A stretch of 64,000 nucleotides of DNA, from the NCBI RefSeq assembly GCF_001580455.1, contig NZ_CP010951.1:3311001-3375000 (forward strand). The letters run 5' to 3'. The notes beneath the pieces were generated by a model that saw only the letters and a program-made list of their open reading frames with translations, was not told the origin of the DNA and did no database searches. The position numbers were made by a program, and so were the translations under genes. This DNA comes from Ramlibacter tataouinensis. GTDB taxonomy: Bacteria > Pseudomonadota > Gammaproteobacteria > Burkholderiales > Burkholderiaceae_C. Positions 41,802 through 52,758 of the stretch are shown piece by piece. How positions within the stretch are numbered: the first letter of the stretch is position 1; every line of letters starts with the position of its first letter.

Positions 41802-43517
41802 ATGAGCAGCATCGTCCGCACGTTCCCGCACACCGTCCTGGCCGCCTCGGTGCTGGCCATGCTGGCCGCCTGCGGCGACAGCGACAGCGTGGCGGAATCG
41901 TTGCCGCAGCTGTCCGCGGCGACGCCGGCGCCGCTGGTGGGCAACTGCGCCGACCTGGCCAGCCGGATCGCGCTGGCCGGCACCACCATCACCGCGGCGA
42001 GCGCGGTCGCGGCAGGCACCCTCACCATCGCCGGCACGCCGGTGCCCGCGCACTGCCAGGTCGCCGGCACCCTGCAGCCGCGCGTGAGCCCGATCGATGG
42101 CAAGCCGTATGCGATCCGCTTCGAGATGCGGCTGCCCCTGGCCTGGAACGGGCGCTTCTTCCACCAGGCCAACGGCGGGATTGACGGCAACGTGGTCGCG
42201 GCCACCGGCGGGATCGGCGGCGGCGGTCCGCTGACCAACGCGCTGCAGCAGGGCTTCGCGGTCATCAGTTCCGACGCCGGCCACACGGCCGCGCAAAACC
42301 CCACCTTCGGCATCGATCCGCAAGCGCGGCTCGACTACGGCTACCAGGCCGTGGGCAAGCTCACCCCCGTGGCCAAGAGCATCATCCAGACGGCCTATGG
42401 CAAGCCGCCCGACCGCTCCTACATCGGCGGCTGTTCCAACGGCGGCCGGCACACCATGGTGGCCGCCGCGCGCTATGCCGACCAGTACGACGGCTACCTG
42501 GTCGGCGACCCGGGCTTCCGGCTGCCCCTGGCCGCGATTGCCAACATGGCCGGCGCGCAGGCCTACCAGAAGCTCGCCACCAACCCGGCCGAAATTTCCA
42601 CCGGCTTCACCCAGGCCGAGCGCCAGCTGGTGTCCAACCGCGTGCTGGTCCGCTGCGATGCGCTCGACGGCGCGACCGATGGCCTGGTGCAGGACACCCA
42701 GGCCTGCCAGCTGGCCTTCGACCTGGCGCGCGACGTGCCCACCTGCACCGGTGCCAGGGATGGAAGCTGCCTCACGGCGCAGCAGAAGCTGTCGATCGGG
42801 CAGCTGTTCACCGGCGCGACCACCAGCACCGGCGCGCGCATCTATTCAAGCTTCCCGTACGACGCAGGACTGGGCACCGCGGGCTGGGCGGTGTGGAAGT
42901 TCACCTTCTCGCTGCAGTTGGACCCGGGCGCGGTCGGCTTCATCTGGCAGGTGCCGCCGGAAGACCCGGCCAGCTTCAACCCCCAGCAGTTCGCGCTGAC
43001 CGGCAGCATCGACAGCATGGTGACGAAGGTGAACGCGACCAACGCCACCTACACCGAGAACTCGCTGTCCTTCATGACGCCGCCGAACCCGAACAACCTG
43101 TCGGCGCTGCGCAACCGCGGCGCCAAGATGATGGCCTACCACGGCACCAGCGACCCGATCTTCTCGAGCGACGACACGACGAACTGGTTCCAGGGTCTCA
43201 CCGGCAACAGCGGCTCTTCGAATTTCGCCCGCCTGTTCCTCGTGCCCGGCATGAACCACTGCTCGGCGGGGCCGGCGACCGACCAGTTCGACATGCTGAC
43301 GCCGCTGGTGAACTGGGTCGAGAGGGGGCAGGCGCCCGGCAGCGTGGTGGCGAGCGCGCGCGGCGCCGGCAATGCGGGCGGCGTCAACGCCGACGTGCCT
43401 GCACCCTGGGCCGCCAACCGGACCCGGCCGCTGTGCCCGTATCCGCAGGTCGCGCGCTACAAGGGAAGCGGCAGCCTGGAAGAGGCGGCGAGCTTCAGCT
43501 GCGTCGCGCCGGGTTGA
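41802..43517 (+). CDS. Tannase/feruloyl-esterase-family lipoprotein
   Basis: This is a 571-residue exported hydrolase with a lipobox (LAMLAAC). It carries the complete tannase-family CS-D-HC arrangement: Cys211-Ser212 in GGCSNGGRH, the acid in HGTSDPIF and His486-Cys487 in GMNHCSAG, so the catalytic Ser and His are held by a disulfide. It probably cleaves aromatic or other carboxylic esters outside the inner membrane; tannic acid, ferulate and MHET-type esters are all substrates in this family. The RBS GGGAG precedes the ATG by 8 bp. It stands alone. It is paralogous to the protein encoded at 15348-18008 but lacks that protein's C-terminal domain. Confidence 0.87.
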   Translation: MSSIVRTFPHTVLAASVLAMLAACGDSDSVAESLPQLSAATPAPLVGNCADLASRIALAGTTITAASAVAAGTLTIAGTPVPAHCQVAGTLQPRVSPIDGKPYAIRFEMRLPLAWNGRFFHQANGGIDGNVVAATGGIGGGGPLTNALQQGFAVISSDAGHTAAQNPTFGIDPQARLDYGYQAVGKLTPVAKSIIQTAYGKPPDRSYIGGCSNGGRHTMVAAARYADQYDGYLVGDPGFRLPLAAIANMAGAQAYQKLATNPAEISTGFTQAERQLVSNRVLVRCDALDGATDGLVQDTQACQLAFDLARDVPTCTGARDGSCLTAQQKLSIGQLFTGATTSTGARIYSSFPYDAGLGTAGWAVWKFTFSLQLDPGAVGFIWQVPPEDPASFNPQQFALTGSIDSMVTKVNATNATYTENSLSFMTPPNPNNLSALRNRGAKMMAYHGTSDPIFSSDDTTNWFQGLTGNSGSSNFARLFLVPGMNHCSAGPATDQFDMLTPLVNWVERGQAPGSVVASARGAGNAGGVNADVPAPWAANRTRPLCPYPQVARYKGSGSLEEAASFSCVAPG

Positions 43518-43532
43518 AGACGCGCTGAAGGC

Positions 43533-44066
43533 TCAGCGGTGCCGGTGGCCGCCGTGGCCACCGCTGACATAGCCGAAGCCCAGCGACAGGCTGACCGGCG
43601 GCCAGTAGTAGCGCGGGTAGGCCGCATAGGGGTAGTAGTACGGATAGGCGTAGCCGTACGCCGGGTAGCCGTAGGCCGGATAGCCGTACGCGGGGTAGCC
43701 GTACGCAGGGTAGCCGTAGGCCGGGGCGGCCGGGTAGTTGGCCGTCGGTGGCACTTCGCGCAGGATCCTGGCTTGCGGCTCCTGCGGCGGACCGGCGGGC
43801 GCGGCGCCCGGGGGCACCTGGCCGCCCGGCGCGGGTCCGTTCGCCACCGGCGCGACCTGCAGCTGGATCGTCGGGCCGGGATCGTAGGGCAGGCGCGCCG
43901 AGAACTGCTTGCCGCCGTACTCGTATTGCACGTCATAGCCGATGGCGCGCCCGTCCTGGGTGACAGGCGTGCTCGACAGCACGCGGCCCATTTCCTGGGC
44001 GCCGGCGGCGGTCATCGTGGCCGCCAGGGCCAGGCCCATCGCTGAAACCAGGACAGCTTTGTTCAT
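43533..44066 (-). CDS. Secreted protein with PAYGY tandem repeats
   Basis: This is a 177-residue protein with a signal peptide ending near AGAQE. The first ~75 residues form a conserved-looking region (GRAIGYDVQYEYGGKQFSARL, in short strand-like blocks) like that of small periplasmic proteins in Burkholderiales; then comes a Pro/Ala-rich linker, five PAYGY units and an aromatic YPYYYPYAAYPRYYWPP tail ending in GGHGGHRHR. The His-rich end may bind metal. ATG 44066 was chosen for the signal peptide. Function is unknown. Confidence 0.75.
   Translation of the reverse strand: MNKAVLVSAMGLALAATMTAAGAQEMGRVLSSTPVTQDGRAIGYDVQYEYGGKQFSARLPYDPGPTIQLQVAPVANGPAPGGQVPPGAAPAGPPQEPQARILREVPPTANYPAAPAYGYPAYGYPAYGYPAYGYPAYGYAYPYYYPYAAYPRYYWPPVSLSLGFGYVSGGHGGHRHR
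43651..43725. repeat. Five 15-bp tandem repeats encoding PAYGY
   Basis: Units start at 43651, 43666, 43681, 43696 and 43711, each close to TAGCCGTACGCNGGG on the plus strand. They encode the PAYGY repeats on the minus strand. Copy number may vary by slippage. Confidence 0.85.
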
Positions 44067-44222
44067 CGACGACTCCTTGCACTGGTGCATGCACAAATTC
44101 TAGGCAATGCTTGCGCCGTGCGCAGCGGCTGTTGGGTAAACCGGCCGTAAAGGCGCGCGGCTGCGGATCAGTTCGGGCGACCCGCCGCCGCCGGACCCCG
44201 GCGAGCCGGGGACAATGCGGGC

Positions 44223-45506
44223 ATGAAAAGTCTGCAAGAGTGGCTGGCCTACTGCGAAAGCCTGCATCCCAAGACCATCGAGCTCGGGCTCGACCGTGTA
44301 AAGGCCGTGGCGCGGCGCATGGGCCTGGGCCTGGAATGCCCGGTGATCACCGTGGCCGGCACCAACGGCAAGGGGTCGACCTGCGCCATGCTGGAAGCCA
44401 TCGCGCTGCAGGCGGGCTGGCGCACGGGGGTCTACACCTCGCCCCACCTGGTGCATTTCGAGGAACGCTGTCGCATCCATGGCGAAATCGTCCGGCCCGA
44501 CGAGCTGGTGCCGCACTTCGAGCGGGTCGAGGCGAGCCGCGAGGGCGTGACGCTCACCTACTTTGAGTTCACGACCCTGGCCATCCTGAGCCTGATGGCG
44601 GCATCGCGGCTGGACCTGGCGATCCTCGAGGTGGGGCTGGGCGGGCGGCTGGACGCGGTGAACATCATCGATGCCGACTGCGCGGTGATCACCAGCATCG
44701 ACCTCGACCACATGGAGTTCCTCGGCAACGACCGCGAAAGCATCGGCCGCGAGAAGGCCGGCATCATGCGCACCGGCCGCCCGGTGGTCGTGAGCGATCC
44801 CATGCCGCCGCAAAGCCTGATCGACCATGCGCGCGAGATCGGCGCCGACCTCTGGCTGTTCAACCGCGACTTCAACTTCTCCGGCGACAAGCTGCAGTGG
44901 GCCTGGGCCGGCCGTGGGCGCCGCTACGCCGGCCTGGCCTATCCGGGGCTGCGCGGCGCCAACCAGCTGTTCAACGCCTCCGGCGCGCTGGCCGCCTTCG
45001 AAGCGCTGCGCGAGCGCCTGCCGGTGACGGCGCAGGCGGTGCGCACCGGGCTGGCCATGGTCGAACTGCCCGGGCGATTCCAGATCGTGCCGGGGCAGCC
45101 GGCGCTGGTGCTGGACGTGGCGCACAACCCGCACTCGGTGGCGGCGCTGGCGGCCAATCTCGACGCCATGGGCTTCTATCCGGTCACGCACGCGGTGTTC
45201 GGCGCCATGGCCGACAAGGACCTGGCGCCGATGCTGCACAAGATCGCGCCGCTGGTCGACCGCTGGTACTTCAGCGACCTGCCGACGCCACGCGCCGAGT
45301 CGGCGCAGCGGCTGCTCGAGAAATGGCAGACCCTGCAGCCGCGGCCGGGGGTGACCGCCAGCACCCACGCCGACCCGTTGCAAGCCTTCCACGCCGCGGT
45401 GGCCGCTGCGGACCCCGCTGATAGAATCGTCGTGTTCGGATCGTTCTACACGGTAGGGGGCGTTGTGAAGGACGGGGTGCCCCGCCTGCAAGCCCGGCAC
45501 GTGTAG
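44223..45506 (+). CDS. folC: Bifunctional folylpolyglutamate/dihydrofolate synthase
   Basis: FolC adds glutamate to dihydropteroate and to folates. The 427-residue protein has the Mur-ligase-type P-loop GTNGKGST near residue 43, the family segment LEVGLGGRLDAVN near residue 136, the ITSIDLDHMEFLG region and the late DVAHNPHS near residue 300. It opens the plus-strand cluster folC-SPOR-cvpA-purF-metZ-gltX, a conserved betaproteobacterial order. It is divergent from the PAYGY gene with about 156 bp between start codons. Confidence 0.95.
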   Translation: MKSLQEWLAYCESLHPKTIELGLDRVKAVARRMGLGLECPVITVAGTNGKGSTCAMLEAIALQAGWRTGVYTSPHLVHFEERCRIHGEIVRPDELVPHFERVEASREGVTLTYFEFTTLAILSLMAASRLDLAILEVGLGGRLDAVNIIDADCAVITSIDLDHMEFLGNDRESIGREKAGIMRTGRPVVVSDPMPPQSLIDHAREIGADLWLFNRDFNFSGDKLQWAWAGRGRRYAGLAYPGLRGANQLFNASGALAAFEALRERLPVTAQAVRTGLAMVELPGRFQIVPGQPALVLDVAHNPHSVAALAANLDAMGFYPVTHAVFGAMADKDLAPMLHKIAPLVDRWYFSDLPTPRAESAQRLLEKWQTLQPRPGVTASTHADPLQAFHAAVAAADPADRIVVFGSFYTVGGVVKDGVPRLQARHV

Positions 45507-45532
45507 GGAGCCTCAGCCCACACGCACGCTTC

Positions 45533-46276
45533 ATGGCCTTATTCAAATCGCGCAAGGGTGGCGACGAGACCGCAGCCACCCCCCGCCAGCCCGAAAGCAT
45601 CGAGGCCATGCGCAAGCGCGCGAAGCATCGCCTCATCGGCGCGGGCGTGCTGGTGCTCCTGGGCGTCATCGGCTTCCCGCTGCTGTTCGATACGCAGCCG
45701 CGCCCGATCGCCGTCGACATCCCGATCGAGATTCCCGACCGCAGCAAGGCCAAGCCACTGCCGGCTCCGGCACCCGTGCCCGCCAAGTCGCCGGCCGCCC
45801 AGTCCTCCGCGGCCTCGGGCGCGGTGACCGCGGCATCCGCCGAGAAGACGCAGGCGCCCGTGGCGCCCGAGGCCAAGGTCGAAGCCAAGCCTGAGCCCAA
45901 GGCCGAGCCCAAACCGGCGGCGGTCAGGCAGGAAACCAAGCCGCCCGCCAGGGCCGACGCCAGCTCCGAGCCGGCGCGCGCCGACGGCGCCAAGGCGCTG
46001 GCCCCGCTCGAGGGCAAGCCGGTGGCCAGCACGCCGGCGGCGTCCGAAGGCCGCTTCGTTGTCCAGGTGGGGGCCTTTGCCGACCCCGTGAAGGCGCGCG
46101 AGGCGCGGCTCAAGGTGGAAAAGGCCGGCCTGAAGACCTACACGCATGTCGCGGAGGGCAAGGAAGGCAAGCTGGTTCGTGTGCGGCTGGGACCGTTCGG
46201 CACCAAGGCCGAGGCGGAAAAAGCCGCCGACAAGGTCAAGGCGCTGGACATGAAGGCCGCCATCCTGGCGCTCTGA
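45533..46276 (+). CDS. SPOR-domain (DedD-like) cell-division protein
   Basis: This 247-residue inner-membrane protein has a basic N-terminus, one membrane segment near residues 36-52 (LIGAGVLVLLGVIGFPLLF), a long Ala/Pro/Lys-rich periplasmic linker and a C-terminal SPOR domain from about residue 172 (FVVQVGAFADPVKAREAR, VRLGPFGTKAEAE). SPOR domains bind denuded peptidoglycan at the septum. The gene lies between folC and cvpA as in other proteobacteria. Its stop overlaps the cvpA start by one base. Confidence 0.92.
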   Translation: MALFKSRKGGDETAATPRQPESIEAMRKRAKHRLIGAGVLVLLGVIGFPLLFDTQPRPIAVDIPIEIPDRSKAKPLPAPAPVPAKSPAAQSSAASGAVTAASAEKTQAPVAPEAKVEAKPEPKAEPKPAAVRQETKPPARADASSEPARADGAKALAPLEGKPVASTPAASEGRFVVQVGAFADPVKAREARLKVEKAGLKTYTHVAEGKEGKLVRVRLGPFGTKAEAEKAADKVKALDMKAAILAL

Positions 46277-46773
46277 TGGTGGGGATATCGCCGCTCGACT
46301 GGGTGTTTCTGGGCATCATGGCCGCATCGCTCGTTCTGGGCGCCTGGCGCGGATTGGTGTACGAGGTGTTGTCGGTGTTCAGCTGGATCGCGGCTTTCAT
46401 CCTGGCGCAGTGGTTCGCGCCGGACGCGGTCAAGCTGCTGCCCATGGGCGATGCGCCCGAACCGGCGCGCTACGCGGTGGCTTTCGTGCTGGTCTTCATC
46501 GCCGTGGTCTTCGCCGGGGCGCTGGTGGCCTGGCTGGTGAAGAAGATGGTCGAGGCGGTGGGCCTGCGGCCGGTGGACCGGACGCTGGGTGCCGTTTTCG
46601 GGCTGCTGCGCGGCGCGGTGCTGCTGGTGGCCGTGGCGGTGGTGATGAACATGACGCCTCTTCGCAGCGCGGAGTGGTGGACGGAATCGAAGGGCGCCGC
46701 CGTCTCGACGGCGGCGCTCAAACAGCTCAAGCCGGTGCTGCCCGAGCGGTTCGGTCAGTACTTGCCAAGTTAG
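46276..46773 (+). CDS. cvpA: CvpA family membrane protein
   Basis: This 165-residue protein has four membrane helices. The CvpA pattern is visible: LDWVFLGIMAASLVLGAWRG at the N-terminus, VFSWIAAFILAQWF next, then GLRPVDRTLGAVFGLLRGAVL. Family members are needed for colicin V production in E. coli and are usually cotranscribed with purF, as here (12 bp downstream). The molecular role is unclear. The ATG overlaps the preceding stop by one base. Confidence 0.92.
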   Translation: MVGISPLDWVFLGIMAASLVLGAWRGLVYEVLSVFSWIAAFILAQWFAPDAVKLLPMGDAPEPARYAVAFVLVFIAVVFAGALVAWLVKKMVEAVGLRPVDRTLGAVFGLLRGAVLLVAVAVVMNMTPLRSAEWWTESKGAAVSTAALKQLKPVLPERFGQYLPS

Positions 46774-46785
46774 GCAGATAGCAAG

Positions 46786-48290
<1,505 letters not shown>

Positions 48291-48294
<4 letters not shown>

Positions 48295-49502
48295 AGCAAA
48301 AGAAGCTGCCGCCCGGCCTGCACCGCGACACCCTCGCGGTGCGCGCCGCGCTGGAGCCGAGCCAATACGGCGAGAACTCCGAGGCACTGTTCCTCACCAG
48401 CGGCTTCGTGCAGCCCGACTCGGAAACCATGGCGCACCGCTTCGCCAATCCGCAGGAAGGCTACACCTACGGCCGCACGTCCAACCCCACCGTCACCAGC
48501 TTCGAGCAGCGCCTGGCGGCGATGGAAGGCACCGAGGCCGCGATCGGCGCCTCGACCGGCATGGGCGCGATCCTGATGCTGTGCCTGGGCCTGCTCAAGA
48601 GCGGCGACCACGTGATCTGCTCGCGCTCGGTGTTCGGCTCCACGCTGAACCTGTTCGGCAAGGAGTTCGCCAAGTTCGGCGTCGAAACCAGCTTCGTGTC
48701 GCAGACCGACGTGTCCGAGTGGAAGCGCGCGATCCGGCCCAACACCAAACTGCTGTTCGCCGAGACGCCGACCAATCCGCTCACCGACGTGTGCGACATC
48801 CAGGCGCTGGCCGACCTGGCGCACAACGCGGGCGCGCTGCTCACGGTGGACAACTGCTTCTGCTCGCCGGCGCTGCAGCGGCCCGCCGAGCTCGGCGCCG
48901 ACCTGATCATCCACTCCGGCACCAAGCACCTGGACGGCCAGGGCCGCGTGATGGCCGGCGCGATCTGCGGGCCGTCGAAGTACATCGTGGACGTGTTCGC
49001 CTCCATCGTGCGCACCGCCGGCATGACGCTGTCGCCGTTCAACGCCTGGGTGGTGCTCAAGGGCCTGGAGACGTTGGGCATCCGCATGCAGGCGCAAAGC
49101 GCGAACGCGCTGGCGCTGGCGCAGTGGCTGGAGGCGCATCCCTCGGTCGCGCGCGTGTACTACCCCGGCCTGGCCTCGCACGCGCAGCATGAGCTGGCGA
49201 TGCGGCAGCAGTCGGGCAGCGGCGCCGCGGTGGTGTCCTTCGACGTCAAGGGCGCCAATCCCGAAGAGCGGCGCCGCAATGCCTTCCAGGTGATCGACAG
49301 CACCGAGGTGCTGAGCATCGCCACCAACCTCGGCGACGTGAAGACCATCGTCACCCATCCGGCAACCACCTCGCACGGACGGCTGACCGAAGAGCAGCGC
49401 CAGGCCGCAGGCATCGGGCAGGGGCTGATCCGGGTGGCGGTCGGCCTGGAGCACCTGGGCGACGTCAAGGCCGACCTGGCGCGCGGGCTGGACAGGCTCT
49501 GA
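48291..49502 (+). CDS. metZ: O-succinylhomoserine sulfhydrylase
   Basis: MetZ is a PLP enzyme that makes homocysteine from O-succinylhomoserine and sulfide in methionine synthesis. The 403-residue protein has the Cys/Met-metabolism family features: the active-site Lys in IHSGTKHLDGQGR near residue 207, YTYGRTSNPT near residue 60, and VTHPATTSHGRL near residue 352. The position directly after purF is the usual one for metZ in Burkholderiales and Pseudomonas. The start overlaps purF by 4 bp. Confidence 0.95.
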
Positions 49503-49546
49503 CTGAGCAGGGCGACCGCCCTGCAAGCCCTGCGAGAATACGCGCG

Positions 49547-50929
49547 ATGACCACGCGCACCCGCTTCGCGCCGTCGCCGACCGGCTTCATTCACCTCGGC
49601 AACATCCGCTCCGCCCTGTATCCCTGGGCTTTTGCCCGCTCGTCCGGCGGGCAGTTCGTCATGCGCATCGAGGACACCGATGTGGAGCGCTCGACGCAGG
49701 AGGCGGTCGACGTGATCCTGGAGAGCATGGCCTGGCTCGGGCTGGACCATGACGAAGGGCCCTTCTACCAGATGCAGCGCATGGACCGCTACAAGGAGGT
49801 GCTGGCCCAGATGCGCGAGAAGGGGCTGGTGTACCCGTGCTACATGAGCGTGGCCGAGCTCGACGCGCTGCGCGAGCGGCAGATGGCCGCCAAGGAAAAG
49901 CCGCGCTACGACGGTACCTGGCGACCCGAGCCCGGCAAGACCTTGCCGCCGGTACCCGAAGGCGTGCAGCCGGTGCTGCGCTTCCGCAATCCCGTCGGCG
50001 GCACCGTGGCCTGGGACGACAAGGTCAAGGGCCGTGTTGAATTCAGCAACGACGAACTGGACGACCTGGTGATCGCGAGGCCGGACGGCACGCCCACCTA
50101 CAACTTCTGCGTGGTGGTCGACGACATCGACATGGAGATCACGCACGTGATCCGCGGCGATGACCACGTGAACAACACGCCGCGCCAGATCAACATCTTC
50201 CGCGCCCTCGGCAAGGAGCCGCCGGTGTTCGCGCACCTGCCCACGGTGCTGAACGAGCAGGGCGAGAAGATGAGCAAGCGCCACGGCGCGAAGCCGGTCA
50301 CCTGGTACCGCGACCAGGGCTTCCTGGCCGACGGCGTGATGAACTACCTGGCGCGCCTGGGCTGGTCGCACGGCGACGACGAGATCTTCACCCGCGAGCA
50401 GTTTGTCCAGTGGTTCGACCTGGATCACCTGGGCCGCAGCGCCGCGCAGTTCGACGAGGCCAAGCTGCGCTGGGTGAATGCCCAGCACATGAAGATGACC
50501 GCCGATGCGCAGCTGGCGGTGCACATCGAGGCGCGGCTGAAGAAGGACGGCATCAAGCCCGACGCCAGCCTTGCCGGCATCTGCGGCCTGTTCAAGGACC
50601 GCTGCGACACCACCGTGGCCCTGGCCGACTGGGCGCGCAGGTTCTATGAGCCGGTGCAGCCCGATCCCGAGGAGCACGCCAAGCACCTCACCGATGCGGT
50701 CAAGCCGGCGATCGACATGCTCTCGCGCATGCTGCGCGATTGCCCGTGGACGCGCGAGGCGATCACCGAGGCCATCAAGGAGGTGCTGCGCGCCAATGGC
50801 CTGAAGATGCCCCAGTTGGCCATGCCGGTGCGCGTTCTCGTCATGGGAACGGCGCAGACGCCCTCGCTGGATGCGGTGCTCGCGCTGTTCGAACGCGATA
50901 AAGTGATCGAGCGTTTGGGAAGGGCCTGA
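49547..50929 (+). CDS. gltX: Glutamyl-tRNA synthetase
   Basis: This class I synthetase charges tRNA-Glu. The 460-residue protein has the HIGH-type motif SPTGFIHLGNIRSAL at its N-terminus, the GDDHVNNTPRQIN segment near residue 204, and the KMSKS loop as GEKMSKRHG near residue 241. The C-terminal anticodon-binding domain is present, so it is full length. It lies directly upstream of a tRNA cluster that includes tRNA-Glu itself. Confidence 0.97.
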   Translation: MTTRTRFAPSPTGFIHLGNIRSALYPWAFARSSGGQFVMRIEDTDVERSTQEAVDVILESMAWLGLDHDEGPFYQMQRMDRYKEVLAQMREKGLVYPCYMSVAELDALRERQMAAKEKPRYDGTWRPEPGKTLPPVPEGVQPVLRFRNPVGGTVAWDDKVKGRVEFSNDELDDLVIARPDGTPTYNFCVVVDDIDMEITHVIRGDDHVNNTPRQINIFRALGKEPPVFAHLPTVLNEQGEKMSKRHGAKPVTWYRDQGFLADGVMNYLARLGWSHGDDEIFTREQFVQWFDLDHLGRSAAQFDEAKLRWVNAQHMKMTADAQLAVHIEARLKKDGIKPDASLAGICGLFKDRCDTTVALADWARRFYEPVQPDPEEHAKHLTDAVKPAIDMLSRMLRDCPWTREAITEAIKEVLRANGLKMPQLAMPVRVLVMGTAQTPSLDAVLALFERDKVIERLGRA

Positions 50930-50944
50930 AAATCAGGCTATAAT
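50915..50944 (+). promoter_or_regulatory. Sigma70-type promoter of the tRNA cluster
   Basis: TTGGGA (50915-50920) and TATAAT (50939-50944) are 18 bp apart and overlap the gltX 3' end. The predicted start is about 12 bp before tRNA-Ala. Confidence 0.7.
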
Positions 50945-50962
50945 TCGAGGCTCGACACCAAC

Positions 50963-51038
<76 letters not shown>

Positions 51039-51068
51039 AGGCGTCGAGACGGAAACGTCCAAGGTTTT

Positions 51069-51144
51069 GACCCTATCGTCTAGAGGCCTAGGACATCACC
51101 CTTTCACGGTGAGTACCGGGGTTCGAATCCCCGTAGGGTCGCCA
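51069..51144 (+). tRNA. tRNA-Glu (anticodon TTC)
   Basis: The 76-base cloverleaf has acceptor GACCCTA/TAGGGTC, anticodon loop CTTTCAC, T-arm GGGGTTCGAATCCCC and an encoded CCA. Confidence 0.97.
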
Positions 51145-51190
51145 AGTTTTGCTGCACTTGGCCCGCAAGGGCGAACGCAGCAACCGACGC

Positions 51191-51267
51191 GGAGTGGTAG
51201 TTCAGTCGGTTAGAATACCGGCCTGTCACGCCGGGGGTCGCGGGTTCGAGTCCCGTCCACTCCGCCA
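51191..51267 (+). tRNA. tRNA-Asp (anticodon GTC)
   Basis: The 77-base cloverleaf has acceptor GGAGTGG/CCACTCC, anticodon loop CTGTCAC, T-arm GCGGGTTCGAGTCCCGT and an encoded CCA. Confidence 0.97.
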
Positions 51268-51281
51268 ATAACAAGAGTCAG

Positions 51282-51314
51282 CGGGCTGCGATCGCAAGAT
51301 CGCAGCCCGTTTGT
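51282..51314 (+). terminator. Rho-independent terminator of the tRNA cluster
   Basis: CGGGCTGCGATC and GATCGCAGCCCG pair perfectly (12 bp) around GCAA, followed by TTTGT. It lies 15 bp after tRNA-Asp. Confidence 0.85.
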
Positions 51315-51551
51315 CCGTTCTGGAATACGTCGGCATTTTCGGAGTATCCGGATCAGCAGATCGGCTTGGTGCCTTGCCCTGTCCCAGGGTCGCAGTACCC
51401 TCGCAGCGAACCATCGCGCTCGTGCGCAGCATGGCGCCCACGCGACGTCGGCGCACCTCTCCAACTGCAGGTTCTTCTTCCAGCCCCCTTGGCGTAGCGC
51501 TGGCCGTGCATGTGCCGAACAGGTACATCGTTGCGGCCAGGGTTGCGCTGA

Positions 51552-51720
51552 ATCCTGATCCTGCCGCCTGGCTACAACAAGCCGATTCCCCAAGGGCTAC
51601 TTCGCGTTCCGCTCGGCGACCAGCATCGTCTTTGTGCTCCTGCGCTCCTTCTATCAAGACCCGAAGATTCTCCAAGACCTACCCGGGTGCCCAGGCCACG
51701 GCCCCGAGGCGGCCATCAAC
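51552..51720 (+). pseudogene. Decayed DUF1254-type protein fragment
   Basis: Translated fragments read LILPPGYNKPIPQ (51555-51593), then after a one-base insertion within the GGG at 51594-51596 continue YFAFRSATSIVFVLLRSFYQDP. Together they match the central PPGY...P-x-GYF-x-x-RS segment of DUF1254 proteins. A stop codon lies in frame just before, and no start, N-terminal or C-terminal domain is present. The region from 51315 to this fragment, and from it to 51836, holds nothing else I recognise. Confidence 0.5.
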
Positions 51721-51836
51721 AAGAGCTGGAAGCCCGGCGATATCGAGAAGCCCAGTGATGAGATCGTGAGGATCGGTGCGCATTTGCCGGAACAGCCCGG
51801 GCCGAGAACAATGGAGCATTCGTTTCAGGAATGCCC

Positions 51837-52697
51837 ATGGCCTCGACTCACAACATGCTCGTCCAACGCCTGCTTCCGCGCGACCTCTTCAGCGGCAAGA
51901 CCGTGTTCGTCACCGGCGGTGGCAGCGGCATCAACCTCGGCGTGGCGCGAAACTTCGCCGCGCTCGGTGCCAAGGTCGCGATTTGCGGGCGCACCCAAGG
52001 GAAGCTGGATGCGGCTGCCGAAGAACTGCGAGCGCTCGGCGCGCAAGTCTGCGCGGTGGTAGCAGACGTGCGCGACAGCGCGGCGCTGGAGAACGCGCTG
52101 GCGCGCAGCGCGGAAGCGCTGGGCCCGGTCGACGTGCTAGTCTGCGGCGCCGCGGGCAACTTCCTGGTCCCGGCAGAAAAGCTGTCGCCGAACGGCTTCA
52201 AGAGTGTGGTCGACATAGACCTGCTCGGCTCATTCAACGCCGCCCGCGCGGCATTCGCGCAGCTCAGGCAGACACGCGGCAGCGTGATCTTCATCTCGGC
52301 CGGCATGGCCTACATGCCGCATGCTTTCCAGGCGCACGTCGGCGCCGCGAAGGCCGGCATCGACATGCTGATGAAGAACCTGGCCATCGAATGGGGCCCG
52401 CACGGCATACGCAGCAACTCCATCGTCCCCGGGCCGATCGAGGGCACCGAAGGCTTGGAGCGGCTCTCCGGGTCAGGAGCGCGCGAGCAACTCATTGCCA
52501 GCGTGCCGCTGCGGCGTTGCGGCACGGCGGACGATATTGGCCAGCTCGCCACCTTCTTGGCCTCGCCATTGGCCTCCTACGTCACCGGCTGTGTCGTGGT
52601 GTGCGATGGTGGCCAGAATCTCGCCGGGTCGGCGCTTTTCAATCTCGGGGCGGCGCAGGCACTGCAGGCGCAAGCCGGCGGCGAAGCCGCGTCCTGA
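51837..52697 (+). CDS. Short-chain dehydrogenase/reductase, dienoyl-CoA reductase-like
   Basis: This 286-residue Rossmann-fold protein has the cofactor motif VTGGGSGINLG near residue 24 and a VCGAAGNFLVPAE segment, as in 2,4-dienoyl-CoA reductases. The usual catalytic Tyr of YxxxK is not evident: the region reads GMAYMPHAFQAHVGAAKAGIDML, with the Lys present in AAKAG but Phe or His near the Tyr position, which fits the dienoyl-CoA reductase group that lacks that Tyr. The C-terminus has GCVVVCDGGQNL. ATG 51837 has AGGA 6 bp upstream; ATG 51831 is an alternative. It is the first intact gene after the tRNA cluster. Confidence 0.82.
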   Translation: MASTHNMLVQRLLPRDLFSGKTVFVTGGGSGINLGVARNFAALGAKVAICGRTQGKLDAAAEELRALGAQVCAVVADVRDSAALENALARSAEALGPVDVLVCGAAGNFLVPAEKLSPNGFKSVVDIDLLGSFNAARAAFAQLRQTRGSVIFISAGMAYMPHAFQAHVGAAKAGIDMLMKNLAIEWGPHGIRSNSIVPGPIEGTEGLERLSGSGAREQLIASVPLRRCGTADDIGQLATFLASPLASYVTGCVVVCDGGQNLAGSALFNLGAAQALQAQAGGEAAS

Positions 52698-52758
52698 AAC
52701 CGGCCCGGCCCACATCGCAGCTAAAGCAGAACTGCCGCCCCGGCGACCTGATGTGCCG

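Noticed and set aside
43651..43725. Short regular repeats considered as a CRISPR array
   Set aside because: Units are 15 bp, adjacent with no spacers, and encode PAYGY in frame.
51226..51675. Minus-strand ORF ending SGRDSNPRPPA
   Set aside because: That ending is the reverse translation of tRNA-Asp, a common annotation artefact; the rest has no support.
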